From Lineolata rhizophorae (Eukaryota; Ascomycota; Dothideomycetes; Lineolatales; Lineolataceae), in NCBI GenBank assembly GCA_010093515.1, contig MU001678.1:867325-931324 (forward strand): a stretch of 64,000 bases of DNA. Direction: 5' to 3'. The translations under genes were made by a program, and so were the position numbers. Within the stretch, counting starts at the first letter, position 1. The number at the start of each line of letters is the position of its first letter. Positions 1-12,237 of the stretch are shown here, in pieces. The notes under the pieces are model-generated. The model was not told where the DNA came from and did no database searches. It saw only the letters and a program-made list of their open reading frames with translations.

Positions 1-2727
1 CGCAGCCATGCCCAGGTTAGGCAAGTTAAAAGTTGAAGTACTTGGCTCGGGTGCTATTGTTCTTGAAGCTTTCTTACGTGGTTTGGCTGCTTAATGGTAC
101 CGCGAACATTTCCAATGGTTCAACCAAATGTGAAGCAGCTAAAGCAAACCCGAGTTGTTCATACTAGAGTGTGGACCGAGAACTTTGGAACTGCTCCAAA
201 TTCACTGTTCCCAAATGGAACTAGTAGATGAGACATTCCTTTCCATGTTTTCTCGCGAAGCCCTGTTCTGTTAGCATAACACAGAAGTCGAATGTTACAA
301 TGACTAGGAGAGCCTGCCTAGAAGTCATATATCTTAAGCTCCCAATAAGGACTCTGAAAGACTGTTCTTTCGTTGAAATATGCCCAGCACAGCGGACAAG
401 GCGCATAAGATGACTCCGCTATGGTTCGGAGCGTAAGCAAATCCCTATAAGTTGCAAGTGAGTTGTCGTTAGAAGCGCCACAACCACTACGTTAATCCGT
501 AATAATACAAACACCAAGCCCGCGTTGGGCCTCTGATACATGTCTATGAGACGTATGCACGTCGATCTTGTTAACTGCCTAAAACAACATGGCACGGGAG
601 CCCCTTCGGAGAAGCAACACGTTCCATTTTGGAAGTGCCGCTGGCTTGTAGAATTCCCATTGCGCAAACTCCATGAACCAGAGGAGACATATTGCCGCCT
701 GGCCACACTTCTGCATACAGGCGGCTGTTTCTTCTCCTGGTGGAGAATAGTTCAAAGTTATTCTGACAAAACAATCCGTAGTATGTGTTCGGGTTGGCCA
801 TATCCACCGTCCGAGGTGGGTTTGTGTTGAAAAAGCTGTTCCATCGTCGGCCTTGGAAGATATTCCAGGCTCTCATCATCATCGTTGTAAGCTAGCCTTA
901 AAAGTTTACTGTGTTGACTGAATATCGAAGCAAGATATGTGCCCGAGATAGCCACATCGTCGTAATGAATTGCGGAATAGATGGAAGTAACATTGTGGGT
1001 GCGGGGTTAGAAAGATAGATGCGGCACTATTCTACGTAGTAAAGTTGAGGTGTCACTAAGCGGATACACTTGAGTCTTCTACTTCAAATAGACCTATTGC
1101 AAATGATACTTTAATTGTCCAAGCTTCGTGACTTTGGCACAGTGTGGTGAGACATACCGGAAGAAATGGCAGCCGCGAAAGTGCCTAATTCATTCAGAAG
1201 CAATAATACGGAGTTGCATCATTCCGCCTTTCCAAACGCAGAGGAGCAAAATTGACCGGCAAGACGTCTAGGCCCACATTTGAATGTCGAGAAGAAACCG
1301 GAGCAAATTCTCGGCATCGCCGTGGGAGGTTCTGAGATGGTTCCAAAGGGCTTGGTCCGAGAACTCTCTCCGAGCGCAATTCAAACTCTGTTGGGCCGGA
1401 ATATCCTCCAACACCACATATTCGTGAGAATTAAGCACTTACGAAAGGGTTTAGGCTATGGATCCATGACATGGGACAGCCTGCGCATTCGTGATGGCAT
1501 CACTGCGTGTGCTTGGGGGCGATGGGATGTGCCATCCTAAGATAGAAGAAATGTCCATAGATAAGCAAGCAGCTCTTGAAAGATAGACGATGTAATATGA
1601 TGTAGTGGAACATATTCAAGGAAGGGTTTGATGAACTGGGACTCTTGGTTTAGCGATGAGAGACCAGAGCATGGTGCCGGTGGACAGCGGGAGCGGGGGT
1701 TTTTTACGCCCATCAGCGGTAACAGCAAAGCCCATGATACGTACGAAGATGTGACCAATGAGTCACCACAAATTAGGCTGCCTTTCAGCGTGGAAGCTTG
1801 AATTGGGCCGTATTTCCTGGAGCCAAGATCCGGTAAAAGGCGCAGGTGATGCTTTACCCTTCACTACATAGTCCGCTTTAAAGGACAAGGTAACATGCCA
1901 GAAGACAATCCCTTCTTGCGGGTATTTGCTCAATTAAAAGAGTCAACTAGGCCACAATATGATCATGCTACAAACACCGGTCCTTTTCTGTCATTTATGG
2001 CATGTCAATGTTGTTAGCAATGCGGGTAGGACCAACGGTACGGTATAGTAATAGTGGGTGGATCGTGGCCGAATGATTATCCAGAGGCAGTCGTCAACGG
2101 CATTCTTCAGGAGACTAGCGACTCTACAAAACTCAGAAAAGTTGCTAGAAGAACAGTCATCGGGAGCGAGTCGTGGTCTGGTTACTGTAACACGGGCGGC
2201 GATGACTTTAACCGATCTCCCAATCTACACGAGATATGCATAGAGTTCTAGTATCAACAGCGATATTGCACAAATGCTACTGCCGTGGTTGTGAATAGCG
2301 GTCTACGATGCTCTACATGATAGAATTCCGACAGTGCTGATATGAAGCTAATAGCTTTTTTCGCGAATTGAACACCTTATATCAGCTTGTAGTCGCAGCC
2401 AAGTTTGAGCATGTAGACTAACCACTATATTCCTAGTCATGGTTTGGAATTCATACGTCCCGGAAAGATTCCGGGACGACGATATCCACAACCAAATACG
2501 CTTTGGTCCAAAAAGAAGTATCAAGTAGACTCATAAGTAAAGCTGGATGAACGCATGCTAATCGTCCGTTATAATCAAACAGATTGCCTATATTACCGCA
2601 CCTAGGACTATCATGCCGAAGCCTACACCTTATCGGTCTCCTTCGGCAACGCCCTGAGCATGGCCAAAATCGCCGACTTATCATCGCCAACAACTGTAAA
2701 GCATTAGCCTCTTCCCAACTCGTACCT
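1..2727. other. Gene-free stretch
   Basis: No coding region can be supported here. The open frames are all short (about 100 codons or less), overlap on both strands and share nothing with families I know. Base composition is mixed and no repeat unit stands out. The one exact structure is a short inverted repeat at 2456-2478, listed separately. The region lies beyond the 3' end of the FMP46-like gene and may hold part of a gene cut off by the window edge. Confidence 0.5.
2456..2478. repeat. Perfect 10-bp inverted repeat, 3-nt spacer
   Basis: CGTCCCGGAA at 2456-2465 and its exact reverse complement TTCCGGGACG at 2469-2478 flank the spacer AGA. It could be a dyad binding site or a small hairpin. 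It lies about 250 bp past the stop codon of the minus-strand FMP46-like gene, so a role in 3' end formation is possible but unproven. Confidence 0.6.
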
Positions 2728-3260
2728 TCAAAAACTTTCCATCAGAGAGAGCAACCCACCGAGTTTCCCACTGTTCCAATCCACTGTCAATGGCCTCACA
2801 AACGCATCCGGCTTGCTCCCCACCAGCTTGACCGCATCCTCGAGCCCCTTGGCACCACTGACAATCTTCCCCACGTCCGACTCCCGCGGTAGATACTCCA
2901 GAATGCTCTTCAGCTGATCTGGCGTGGGCGGCGCCTCCGTGACGTCGAGCTCGAAGTCCATGCGCTGCTCTTTATTGTGCTCGTCGTGCGATGACATCTG
3001 GTCCTCGGTAGCCGTCGACGCTGCCGTCGCGTTGGTCTGTTTCAGCAGCGTGAGCACGCGGCTCGAGGCCGGCTGCATCGGCGAGTGGAAGAGCGTTACG
3101 ACATCTTTGGTGCCATGCTGTTGGTGTGCGAGGCCGGGAGTGCGGATCGTGTTAGTTGGCGTTATGTGACGCAGAATACGTGGGTTCGAAAGGGTGCGAA
3201 GGGAAGCGTGCGAGAGGAGATGTGGGATGCGTATACCTCTTTGAATAGGCGGCGAAACAT
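2728..3260 (-). CDS. FMP46: FMP46-like mitochondrial redox protein (DUF1687, thioredoxin-like fold)
   Basis: Two exons, 3260-3237 and 3117-2728, encode 137 residues. The 119-bp intron starts GTATAC, ends CAACAG and holds a CTAAC branch site, and the join is in phase 0. The short first exon encodes MFRRLFKE and the second opens HGTKDVVTLFHSP, which is typical of the family. Other family marks are the TEDQ segment, the EAPPTPDQLKSILEYL helix region and the C-terminal RPLTVDWNSGK block. Yeast Fmp46 is a mitochondrial protein predicted to have a thioredoxin-like fold and redox activity; the substrate is unknown. No CxxC pair is visible, so classical thioredoxin chemistry is not expected. The start was chosen because it is the only ATG that splices cleanly into the conserved core. 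The C-terminus is short after the VDWNSGK block, but a clear TGA ends it. Confidence 0.88.
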
Positions 3261-4067
3261 GATGGATGCTTCCGTGCGCGTCGCTCTAATGAGGCAGCTA
3301 GATGGAGACTTCTAACTGTGATGACTGCCAGCCCCTGCAGCCAAGCATCGCGTTAGTCTACTCAATTGAGGCAATTTATCGGTTAGATTCCTTAAAACTT
3401 TGAAGAACGAGTTCGACATACAGACGGAAGGTTTGGGTACTCCAAAGCGTATTTGCCAGCTGCAGAAGGGCGTTGTCCTTCTCGTCGTTCGCGATTGCTA
3501 GCGGCGTTGGACTTGAAGCTGGGGGGTCTGACGTCGGCGGACTTCAAGCCACAGCCGGGTCTCCGGGCATTGGGCGTAGCGCGCGAAGCTTCGTCCGCCG
3601 CCCTCGGCAGGAAAAGCAACGCCCCTGGAGTATCCATTTGCCGAGTTCCTGGAAATCGAGATTACAAATTGCGATGATTTGACAAGTCTATCAGGAGATA
3701 TCTCTGGGCGATGTTTTATTCGTGACGACAAGGCATCGCCATGATTGGTTGGTTTTCTGCTGCTCCCTCCGTACACTGCGTAATTACATGGATAATGCCA
3801 CATAGCTGGGCATCCCGAGCACAGCAACGCAACATGGCTTCATCATCGAAAGAAACTCATTGTATTCTCTATCTCTAGCACGGGCGCACATTACCACCCT
3901 CCTATCATCCCACAACGCCCAGATAAGATATTAACGCCGGGATCAAGACTTAGAGACTAGCCTGCCTCCGCCTCACCTTACCACATTCTACCCTTTCTCG
4001 CGATTTCCCTCACAAGCACCGACACATGAGCCGATAATACACCCGTAATTACACCAAATGCGCTCAT
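3261..4067. other. Intergenic region
   Basis: About 800 bp between the start of the FMP46-like gene and the 3' end of the short-chain dehydrogenase gene, both on the minus strand. It should contain the FMP46 promoter. Small overlapping open frames at 3.4-3.8 kb on both strands show no family resemblance. Confidence 0.5.
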
Positions 4068-5277
4068 TCAACGCGTCAAGTTGGCCGGCGGTTGCGTCGG
4101 CGGCCCCTCAGGGGTAACATACGCCTTGGTCATGCCACCATCGACGACAAAGTCGGTTCCGTTGACAAAGCTGCTCTCGTCGCTAGCCAGGAAGAGCACC
4201 GCCTGGGCCTGCTCGATGGCTTCGCCGAAGCGGCCGGACGGAAAATGGATCTCGCGGCGGAGGCGCTTGGCGTGGTCGTCGCCTAGCCAGTCCTGGAGGA
4301 GAGGCGTGCTAAACGGGCAAGGTTAGCATCTTCGGTTCGAGGTCAACACGCAGTTAAGCGTAGATTGAGGATAATGAAATGGAGGAGTGCGAGAGGAAAG
4401 GGGGAGAGCACTTACTTCAACGGTGCAGGGCACAGCGCATTGAACCTGAAGCCTTCTCTCGCATGCACGACGGCCAATTCTCTCGTCAACGCTAACACGG
4501 CACCTTTGCTCGCCGTGTATGCCAACTGAGGAGTCGCGGAGCCCACGAGCGCCACCACGCTCGCCGTGTTGATGATGCTGCCCTTCTTCTTGCCGAACTT
4601 GCGCATGCTCAGCACCGCGTGCTTGCAGCCGTACCACACGCCCTTGACGTTGATATTCATGGTCAGGTCCCAGATCTTGTCCGGCGTGTCCACCGCATCC
4701 GCGTCGTCGGCGTGCATGATGCCCGCATTGTTGAACATGATGTCCACGCCGCCCCACCCGTCCGCCTGCGCAACCAGCGCCGCCACATCGGATTCCTTCG
4801 ATACGTCGCAGATGCACGTAGCCAGTTGGCCTGGCGCAGAAGGCACGAGCTCGCGTACTTTGGCGATGCCTTTGTCAAGTGCAGGCCCGGATATGTCGGC
4901 CATTACGACGGACGCGCCTTCGCGGGCGAAGAGGACACATGTTTCAAGACCGATGCCGCTGGGATTGATTGAAAAGGTCACGTGAGTATACGGTCACGCT
5001 TGCTTCGGGAAAAGGAGTAGATAGAAACAGTAACAAACGATAAAGCTGTCCCGGGCGACTGAATGAAAATGCCCTATACAACAAAGGGAAGTTGTATGCA
5101 GAAAGGCATGGCCACGCACACCAGAAGGACAGCAACCGTAAAGAAATGGGAGAGGAAACCCAACAAAATAGGATAGCAATAATAGAACTAATAAAACAAA
5201 GTTATGACGACTTACCCAGCCGCTCCGGTAACAACAGCATTCTTACCCGCAAGCCTGCCGCCCGCAATGCTACCCAT
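4068..5277 (-). CDS. Short-chain dehydrogenase/reductase (classical SDR)
   Basis: Three exons, 5277-5216, 4958-4416 and 4308-4068, encode 281 residues. Both introns start GTAAGT/GTAAGTG and end CAG/TTAG. The Rossmann cofactor motif TGAAGGIG lies at about residues 17-24 and is completed only by the first splice. NNAG is at about 97-100, a catalytic Ser at about 154 and the YxxxK pair (YTASK) at about 168-172. The C-terminal exon carries the usual FLASDESSFVNGTDFVVDGG signature. The acidic MAD after the second strand suggests NAD(H) preference. The substrate cannot be told from sequence. It is divergent from the glutamine-synthetase-like gene 1.36 kb away, and a TCACGTGA site sits in its first intron. 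The start ATG gives the standard N-terminus of cytosolic SDRs with no targeting signal. Confidence 0.95.
4978..4985. promoter_or_regulatory. TCACGTGA palindrome in SDR intron 1
   Basis: An exact TCACGTGA E-box (the class bound by Cbf1-type bHLH factors) lies just upstream of the 3' splice site of intron 1 in the dehydrogenase gene. The same 8-mer occurs near atp7 and egd2. Confidence 0.4.
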
Positions 5278-6639
5278 GTTGAATGGATGGTGTTCCAGTG
5301 GATAAATTGGTCAACGGTGGAACTCGGAGCTCTGAATAATGGAAGAAAAGCAATGGAGTCAGTTGAAGGCGAAACGAATCAAGAAAAATGGTATTATAAA
5401 ACGACGAGATCTGTTGAAGAACTGGTGGCGAGGATATGATATCACGGGCTTTGGTTGATACCCAAGGCACAGTGGCGGTGGGAGCTTCAGCCCCCTGCAT
5501 TCCGCCCGGAGGCAGCGCCATACAGACTGAAAAGCCACAAGACGATAAGCGCACAACATTACCTTCACAGCCTCAGCACGCGGTATTCTGCACAGTGTTT
5601 CGGACGTTTTCTTTCTCCTTAAAGGCAGACCGGAACAGAAGAGAATAGACGGAGAAGAATGCGCCAGGAGCGTAGTGTGTGCCCTCGTCTACTGGGCAGA
5701 CGCTGGCGCCCGGAAACGCGCACAGTCCTCCCTGGGACAATTCCCGAGATCGGCCGGTGGCCAGGCGCGCCAGGCTGTTAGATAAGAGCATTCTGGGCCC
5801 CGTCGCCGGTCGCCCAGTGCCCAGTCGTAGCCCTGCGCCTCTCAGCACAACTTAGTGTGTTGCGCCTGGTGTTGGTTACCGCTGGGCCGCCACTCATGGG
5901 CATCCATTAGATAATTTGAATGCCGTTTCCGGCGTTGGTCTGCCCGGCGACAGTCGGTCTGCCGCCTAGCACGACGGGCTCGCTCCACTGTACGATGGTG
6001 TTGAGGCGAGCATGTCGCCAGCAGCGTGATTCATGGCGTATAGGAGGGTCCCTGCAGCAGGGGAACGTATGTGTGTGGGGAAGACCTGGCCAGTCGCGCG
6101 AATCGAAGCTTCGTGGGTCAGTCACCCCTGGCATCACGATAGCCTTTCATGGAAAGCCACGGGCTCAGAAATCTAGAATGCGCACCCTGCTGCTTTACAA
6201 ATGCGATTGGGCTTAGGTACCAACGGCGTTGCAATTCCCCCTCGGCCAATCGGCCTCGAGCTTATGTTTTGACTTCCCTTGGCGACTGCTGATAAGCCGT
6301 CGGTATGCGACGCCTCTTGAATCTTGATTCGTTCTGATGGCAGGGACGCGGGGCCCGAGGGACGCGAAGCTTCAAGGCCGCACCGCCACAGATACCATGA
6401 CGCAGGTTGGAAGTTCTCCCCTCTTTCGCCGCTCTCTGGTACCACCACCTACCCAGCCTATCAAGGATACTGCGCGTCGAGCTCAACCTCACGCGATAGT
6501 GTATCCTTGAGCACTTGCCTTAGGCTAGAAGTTGCAAGTTCTTGGCTTCGTGGCTTTTCTCCCCACTTCGCCATTGCATCCCCCGTTCCGCGTGCCGCTA
6601 TCACCACTCCTCGCCTCCAATTGCGAAGCGCCCGTAACA
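5278..6639. other. Divergent intergenic region between SDR and GS-like genes
   Basis: This 1.36 kb should hold both promoters. A pyrimidine-rich tract lies shortly before the plus-strand start at 6640. No TATA box as clear as the one at 12230 was seen. The open frames present are short and overlap on opposite strands. Confidence 0.5.
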
Positions 6640-8578
6640 ATGACAGACGCCAGCGAAATCACGGTCTCGACGCTACCCGAGCTCCTCTCCACGGATGCTT
6701 GTGTCAAGGTGGCCGGCCTCGACGTTGACGGCATCCTGCGTGGCAAGCTCATGGCCAAGTCCAAGTTTCTCTCCATCGCGTCCCAGGGCTTCGGCTTCTG
6801 TTCCGTCGTCTTCGGCTGGGACATGCACGACCAGACGTACATCCGCGAGCTAAAGATCAGCAACAAGGACAACGGATACCGCGACTTGATCGCGGTGCCG
6901 GACCTGCAGAGCTTCAGAAGGATTCCGTGGGAGAACGACGTGCCCTTTTTTTTGGTCAGCTTTCTCGACCCGGATTCGGGGAAGAGCTTGAGCGCGTGCC
7001 CGAGGAGCTTGCTCAAGAGGGCGGCTGCGGAGCTGGAGAAAGAAGACATGATGGGGATGGCTGGTGGTGAGTGAGTATGGGTCTCCTAATATTACTACTC
7101 CTAATACGTCTGAGACTATGAGCTCGACGGTGTGCGGTTGTTGCACGGCCTATCATTTAATGCAGAAGCCAATTGAGCGTTTCTCGACTATTGTGTAGGG
7201 TCTAGCAACTTTCAGCGGCACTGACACTTAATGTTACAGCTGAGTACGAGTTCTACCACTTCCGTGCACCGGAGGCCAATGGCGTGGAGCGCAATTCATC
7301 TTCCACCGCGTCGTTCTTGAAGGAGAAGCCTCCTCACCAGCTTCCCTCACTCACAGAGGGCATGTTTGGCTACAGCTTGACCCGACCGGTGCACAACCAA
7401 GACTACTATTATGGCATCTTCGACACTTGCGCACAGTTTCGCTGCGGGATCGAGAGCTGGCATACCGAGAGTGGGCCGGGCGTCTATGAAGCAGTAAGCT
7501 GAAACCTTGACGCTCTTATCCATAAAGTAGCGGCATATTACTCTACACAAAGTCGATGGCTTTCACAGGTAGTTGCTACCAAGTGGTGGTTTAAGTCTTA
7601 ATTTGTTCTCTTTAGGCTCTCGAATACGGCGAGATCGCCGAAATGGCGGACAAGGCTGCGCTATTCAAGTCGGTAATCCAATATGCTACTCAACTCCCAC
7701 GTCCACCGACCGTATGATAGCTTCTCTTTCATCCAGCATCTCACGCCATTCAACAGATACACGGTCAAATCCCTTGCCTCCAAACACGGCATCACGCCTT
7801 GCTTCATGGCCAAGCCACGCCAAGGTCTCCCCGGCAACAGCGGCCACATGCACATCTCGCTCAAATCCGCCTCAAGCCCAACCAACCTCTTCTACCGATC
7901 CTCGGGTGAGGACCCATCCCCACCTTACCCCGACCTCGCTTTCGTCTCCGACCTCGGCCGCCACTTCCTCGCCGGCATCCTCGACGCCCTACCGGACATC
8001 ATGCCGCTGCTCGCCCCGACCGTTAACAGCTATAAGCGTCTGGTGGAGAACTTCTGGGCGCCGGTGACAGTGTCGTGGGGGCTTGAGCACCGCGCCGCGT
8101 CCATCCGGGTCATCGCGCCGCCCACGGCGTCGCCAAAGGCCACGCGCTTCGAGATGCGCGTCGCGGGCGCCGACGCGAACCCCCACTTCGTGCTCGCGGC
8201 CGTCCTGGCCGCCGGTTGGCGCGGCGTGCAGAAGAAGCTGGCCGTGCCGGTACCGCCGCTAGGTAAGGGGGAAGATGTCGGCGGCGAGGGGGATATGGGA
8301 GTCAGGTTGGCAAAGACGTTGAAGGAGGCGAATGAGAAGTTCATGGCGAAAGGTAGCGTCGCGAGGGAGTGCTTTGGGGACGAATTTGTGGAGCATTTTG
8401 GAGGCACGAGGGAGCATGAGGTTAGGTTGTGGGAGGAGGCGGTTACTGATTGGTACGTTTCTCTTGTCTGTTGTTGCTTGCCTATGTTGTGGGTGGAGTG
8501 CTTGGGATTACGGTTTAGCGGCGTGATGCTGATTCAATCTCTTATAGGGAGATCCAACGATATATTGAGACGGTATGA
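6640..8578 (+). CDS. Glutamine-synthetase-fold ligase (GlnA/FluG C-domain type)
   Basis: Five exons, 6640-7066, 7240-7493, 7616-7668, 7757-8452 and 8548-8578, encode 486 residues. The N-terminal beta-grasp part contains DVDGILRGK. The catalytic barrel has AEYEFY (about 142-147, a metal-binding Glu region), NSGHMHIS (272-279, ATP/metal site), the FWAPVTVSWGLEHR block and RFEMR. These mark the single-domain fungal GS-like family related to gamma-glutamyl-amine ligases and to the C-terminal half of FluG, rather than the 350-residue eukaryotic GS used in ammonia assimilation. It probably joins glutamate to an amine. Three of the four introns have ordinary donors. Intron 3 needs either a weak donor, GTCGGT at 7669, giving LFKYTVKS as in relatives, or GTAATC at 7674 with acceptor CCAG, which adds a short insert. 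The start ATG at 6640 is preceded by AACA; an upstream in-frame ATG at 6532 gives a non-conserved extension. Confidence 0.93.
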
Positions 8579-9450
8579 ATGAGGACTCGGGACTCGGGAC
8601 AGGGCTGGGAAGAGATTGGACCCGGGACATGGCGTCTCGTTGGTGGTTTGACGATTATACCTTAGCAACATACTCTGTAAACAGTATACCATTCTCAATT
8701 GGTCGTTCAAACCCATTTTTTATCAACTAGCGTGTATACCATTTCTGCCATCAACCCAACATAGCAACACCAGCGGGCATTGGCCGCTAGTAAACGTGGA
8801 GTGTTGTCACCATAAACTTAGGACTCTAAGTTTCATAATCCATTTTCACCTAGTGTCGTAAAGAACAATATGATATCCTAAGACCACCATTTCGGCATCC
8901 CCAATTGGAGTTGTGATGGCGCAGTTCTCTCCGGAAACCCCCGCTCTTTCTCGCCCACATGCCTGTAACCCCTGCCCCGCCCTCCACGTATACAACCCCA
9001 CTACCAAGCCGTCCGCAATGCCGAGCTTTATCGATAAAACACTCAAGCGCCCGACATCGTAGTGATGTAATTGGCGGCGGGGGCGCCATCGTGCGCCCCT
9101 GAGCAGCGAATTCCGCGGTGTCCCATGGCCCAAGCCAGCCTCCAACTGCATTAAGCTGCGCGCAAACCCGGTACGAAGCTGCGCTTTTTGAATGTGTGTT
9201 GGACGCCTGGTCTCGCGAGAGTGGTGTGCCGCACGTGCGTGTCATTTGCAGCTGCCATAACATGTTGGCGCCGTGCGCCCGTCGATCTACATCAACTTTT
9301 CTTCTCAGGACCAGTCGTAGTGCTTTCTCTCGCAACAACAACAAGGCAATTCGCCCGTTGTCAAAGCAAACGCTTCAGCTTTCACACCGCACGCCGAACA
9401 GACCCCCATTGGCAAGTTTTCCACGCAATTTAAGTTCTTCCACGAGAACA
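8579..9450. other. Intergenic region
   Basis: This 870-bp stretch between the GS-like and dienelactone-hydrolase-like genes (tandem, plus strand) holds the 3' region of the first and the promoter of the second. A pyrimidine-rich tract with CT and CA repeats precedes 9450. No gene is seen. Confidence 0.5.
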
Positions 9451-10559
9451 ATGTCGGGAGCTTCAAAGGCTTGTAAGTGTTGCCTGTTCGCAGGCGTTTG
9501 GTGATTTTATTTTGCGGGGCTGACGTTTGGTGACTTGGCGTAGGCTGCACGGTGCCGCCCGTCGTGAGCGAGGGCTACAAGGAGAAGGGCGAGTGGGTCA
9601 CCGTTGATGGGCTGAAGACTTGTATGTTGCTTTTTCTTTACTATCGCATTTTTGAGCTTCTTTGGAGCGTTGCTTTTCTGTCGTGACGTGACGTGGCGAG
9701 CGGGATTCGCGAATGCGGTGGCGGCGCCTTCGAAACATGGCAACGCCATCCAGATGATCTCGCGACAGCAACGCTATTCGCGCCGCAAACCCTACAGAGC
9801 TCTGTGCCGAATGGGACAAACTGATGCGTCATGCTCTCAATCCAGACGCCACCGGCCCCGCCTCGGCCAAGAAGGGCATCCTCGTTATCTACGACATTTT
9901 CGGCTTCTACCCGCAGACTCTTCAGGGCGCCGACATACTCGCGCACGGCGACTCTGAGGTGCCCAAGCGGGTCTTCATGCCGGACTGGTTCGAGGGCAAG
10001 CCCGCGAGCCTGAGCTGGTTCCCGCCGCAGACTGACGACCAAAAGTCCAAGCTGGGCGCCTTCTTCGCCGAGGTGGCAGCTCCTCCCAAGCACGTACCTC
10101 GCGTGCCCATCGTCGCCGACGAGCTCAAGAAGTTGGCACCGGACGTGGCCGACTGGGGCATCGTGGGCTACTGCTGGGGCGCTAAGATCGTCAATCTCAG
10201 CTCCCAGGCGGGGACCCCCTTCAAGGCGGCGGCGTGCTGTCACCCGGCTATGGTCGACCCCAACGACGCTTCCAATATTACGATCCCGATCGCTATGTTG
10301 CCGTCGAAGGACGAGAGCAAGGACGACATTGCGGCGTGGCAGAAGGGCTTAAAGCAAGCGAATAAGGTCGAGTGGTTCGAGGACCAGATCCATGGCTTCA
10401 TGGCTGCGCGGTAAGTTGTCATGATGATGCTTTGTCTAGCGTGAGCGTCAGCTAACTGCGTCGTGTCTGCGTAGTGGCGATCTCACCGACGCCAACGTCA
10501 AGCAGCAGTACGAGCGCGGCTACAAGCTCCTGCTTGACTGGTTCCATGAGCAGCTGTAA
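9451..10559 (+). CDS. Dienelactone-hydrolase-family protein
   Basis: Four exons, 9451-9472, 9544-9621, 9846-10410 and 10475-10559, encode 249 residues. The first exon encodes only seven full codons and splices to give the CCTVPP N-terminus usual in this fungal family. The core KGILVIYDIFGFYPQTLQGADILA starts the alpha/beta-hydrolase fold. The triad is visible: nucleophile Cys143 in GYCWG, Asp189 in LPSKDE and His216 in HGFMAAR. Family members hydrolyse dienelactones in the catechol branch of aromatic breakdown or related esters; the true substrate is open. Intron 2 is the longest (224 bp) and contains two overlapping GTGACGT words. The acceptor at 9845 was chosen because it gives LKTYATGPA, the expected sequence before the first strand. 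The gene follows the GS-like gene on the same strand, which suggests a shared catabolic role. Confidence 0.93.
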
Positions 10560-12229
10560 GTCTACCTAGCCGGCTGGGCTCAGCCCGCTGCCCATATAGT
10601 TGTCGGCGATATTGATTGATGTGATGGACGAAGGGGTGGCAGTATTTCGGCAAAAGCGGAGAGAGCAGCACTATAGGCAATAAATTAGTCTAGCAGTTAG
10701 TCTTCATAACAACGAAATGGCTTGTAAATCGACGCCATCGTGCGCACAACGTACCTCAGACCTGCGTGTCAGTTGCCTTGCTTCTTAGTAGGCCTCTCCA
10801 CGTTCGTAGCTCGCGGCGTCAAATGGCTCGCAGCCCCCCCCCCCCCACCCCTGACAGGCCCGATCGAGGGTTCTCAGATGCCCTCATTTTCCATCTTCCC
10901 GCCAGCCTCAGACTCGCATTCGAGCACCATTATCTACGCCATGTACATCTTGATATGCAGAGGACCACCGGCTGCGAATGAATTCGTCGATTACGATGCT
11001 ATCTAGACGCGGCAACGCCTTCCAGGGGCACAGCGGCGAACTGCCCATGAGCGGCTCTGCGGCTCTGCGGCGGGAACATACGTCACACAGCCCCACCCCT
11101 CAGGTGCGCTTGCCCTGCGCCCACTAACCAGTTAGTCAGGAACAGAGCCTCTCTAACCTCATGCACCAAGCGGCAGATGCAAGCTCACCTCGCCGCCCCC
11201 TCCCCCCAACGGCACTCCTGCTGCAGCGCTCACGCGCTCGATCGCCCCATTCAGTTGGGGGAAGCCTCACTCCTTTTCGACATAAATGAGCATTACCAAG
11301 CCCAGAGGCGGGGCCCCCGACTCCCCGCCGCCTCGGTTGTAGTGTTGTACAGGTTTGTCGCCACCCGCAAAATTACCTACCCGACGCAGGCTAACTACAA
11401 AACAATACCCACAAGCGATGAAGGTCCTCTCTTGCCCTTCCTATGGAAGCCAATTGCCAGCATTTTCTACTAGGGGAGTCTGTGCATAGTGATTATGCTA
11501 GCTCTTGACTCCACGAGGTAGTGAATTCGCCAACCCCGCAGATAGATCGCCACCCCTCGCAGCTTCTAGGCTTCCAATCCCCTGAGCGCGCGAGAAACGC
11601 CTAGATTTTCTTTCCTTGTGAATAAAGATTACCAGCCCTGTCTTTGGGAAGCATCTATTATTGGTGGTTTTGCCGGTCCCTAAGTCTGACTCCCTGGGTT
11701 ACTGAGTCGATGGACGGCAACACGGTGAGGGTCTCCCAACAATCGCCACAATGAGCGAGGAAAGCAGGCTTTTCTCACGTTCAGTTAATGATAATCGCTG
11801 ACGTTTCCCACAATGGGAGTCTACATGATCAGGTTATGCGGACGCCTGTCTCCACGTACCCCTGAGTCGCCCTACCTCGTTAGTACCAACGAACATATCA
11901 CCGGCCATTCCAGCCCCACAGAGTCATTCCTACCTACGAGCAATGAGGCCTCACTGGCCCTTCCAAGTTAATGGAGACTGGCAGCCTTCTCTGCGAGAGG
12001 TGTTTGCCCGGATGGTTAATAGACATCTAGTTTCCCTAAGTCACCAACCTTATGGTACGATGCACCTCCAGATCGACATACAGCAGCCCATCGCGGGCCT
12101 CAACACGCTCAGCCTCACCGGAAGTCTGGGTGGTACAAGGACTTTTCAGTTATTTTGACCCCGTCACCGAGAGCTACGGAAAGGGCCTGGCTCAGTGTGT
12201 GCGGAGGAGTCAATTCTGCTCCCCTAGGG

Positions 12230-12237
12230 TATAAAAG
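12230..12237 (+). promoter_or_regulatory. TATA box (TATAAAAG) with pyrimidine-rich start region
   Basis: TATAAAAG is followed about 30 bp on by a pyrimidine-rich stretch (TTTCTTTCCTCCTTCTC) and then a long C/T-rich tract. This is the layout of a strong fungal core promoter reading to the right. The next supportable coding exon to the right begins at 14308, so the leader would be long or contain introns. Confidence 0.55.
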
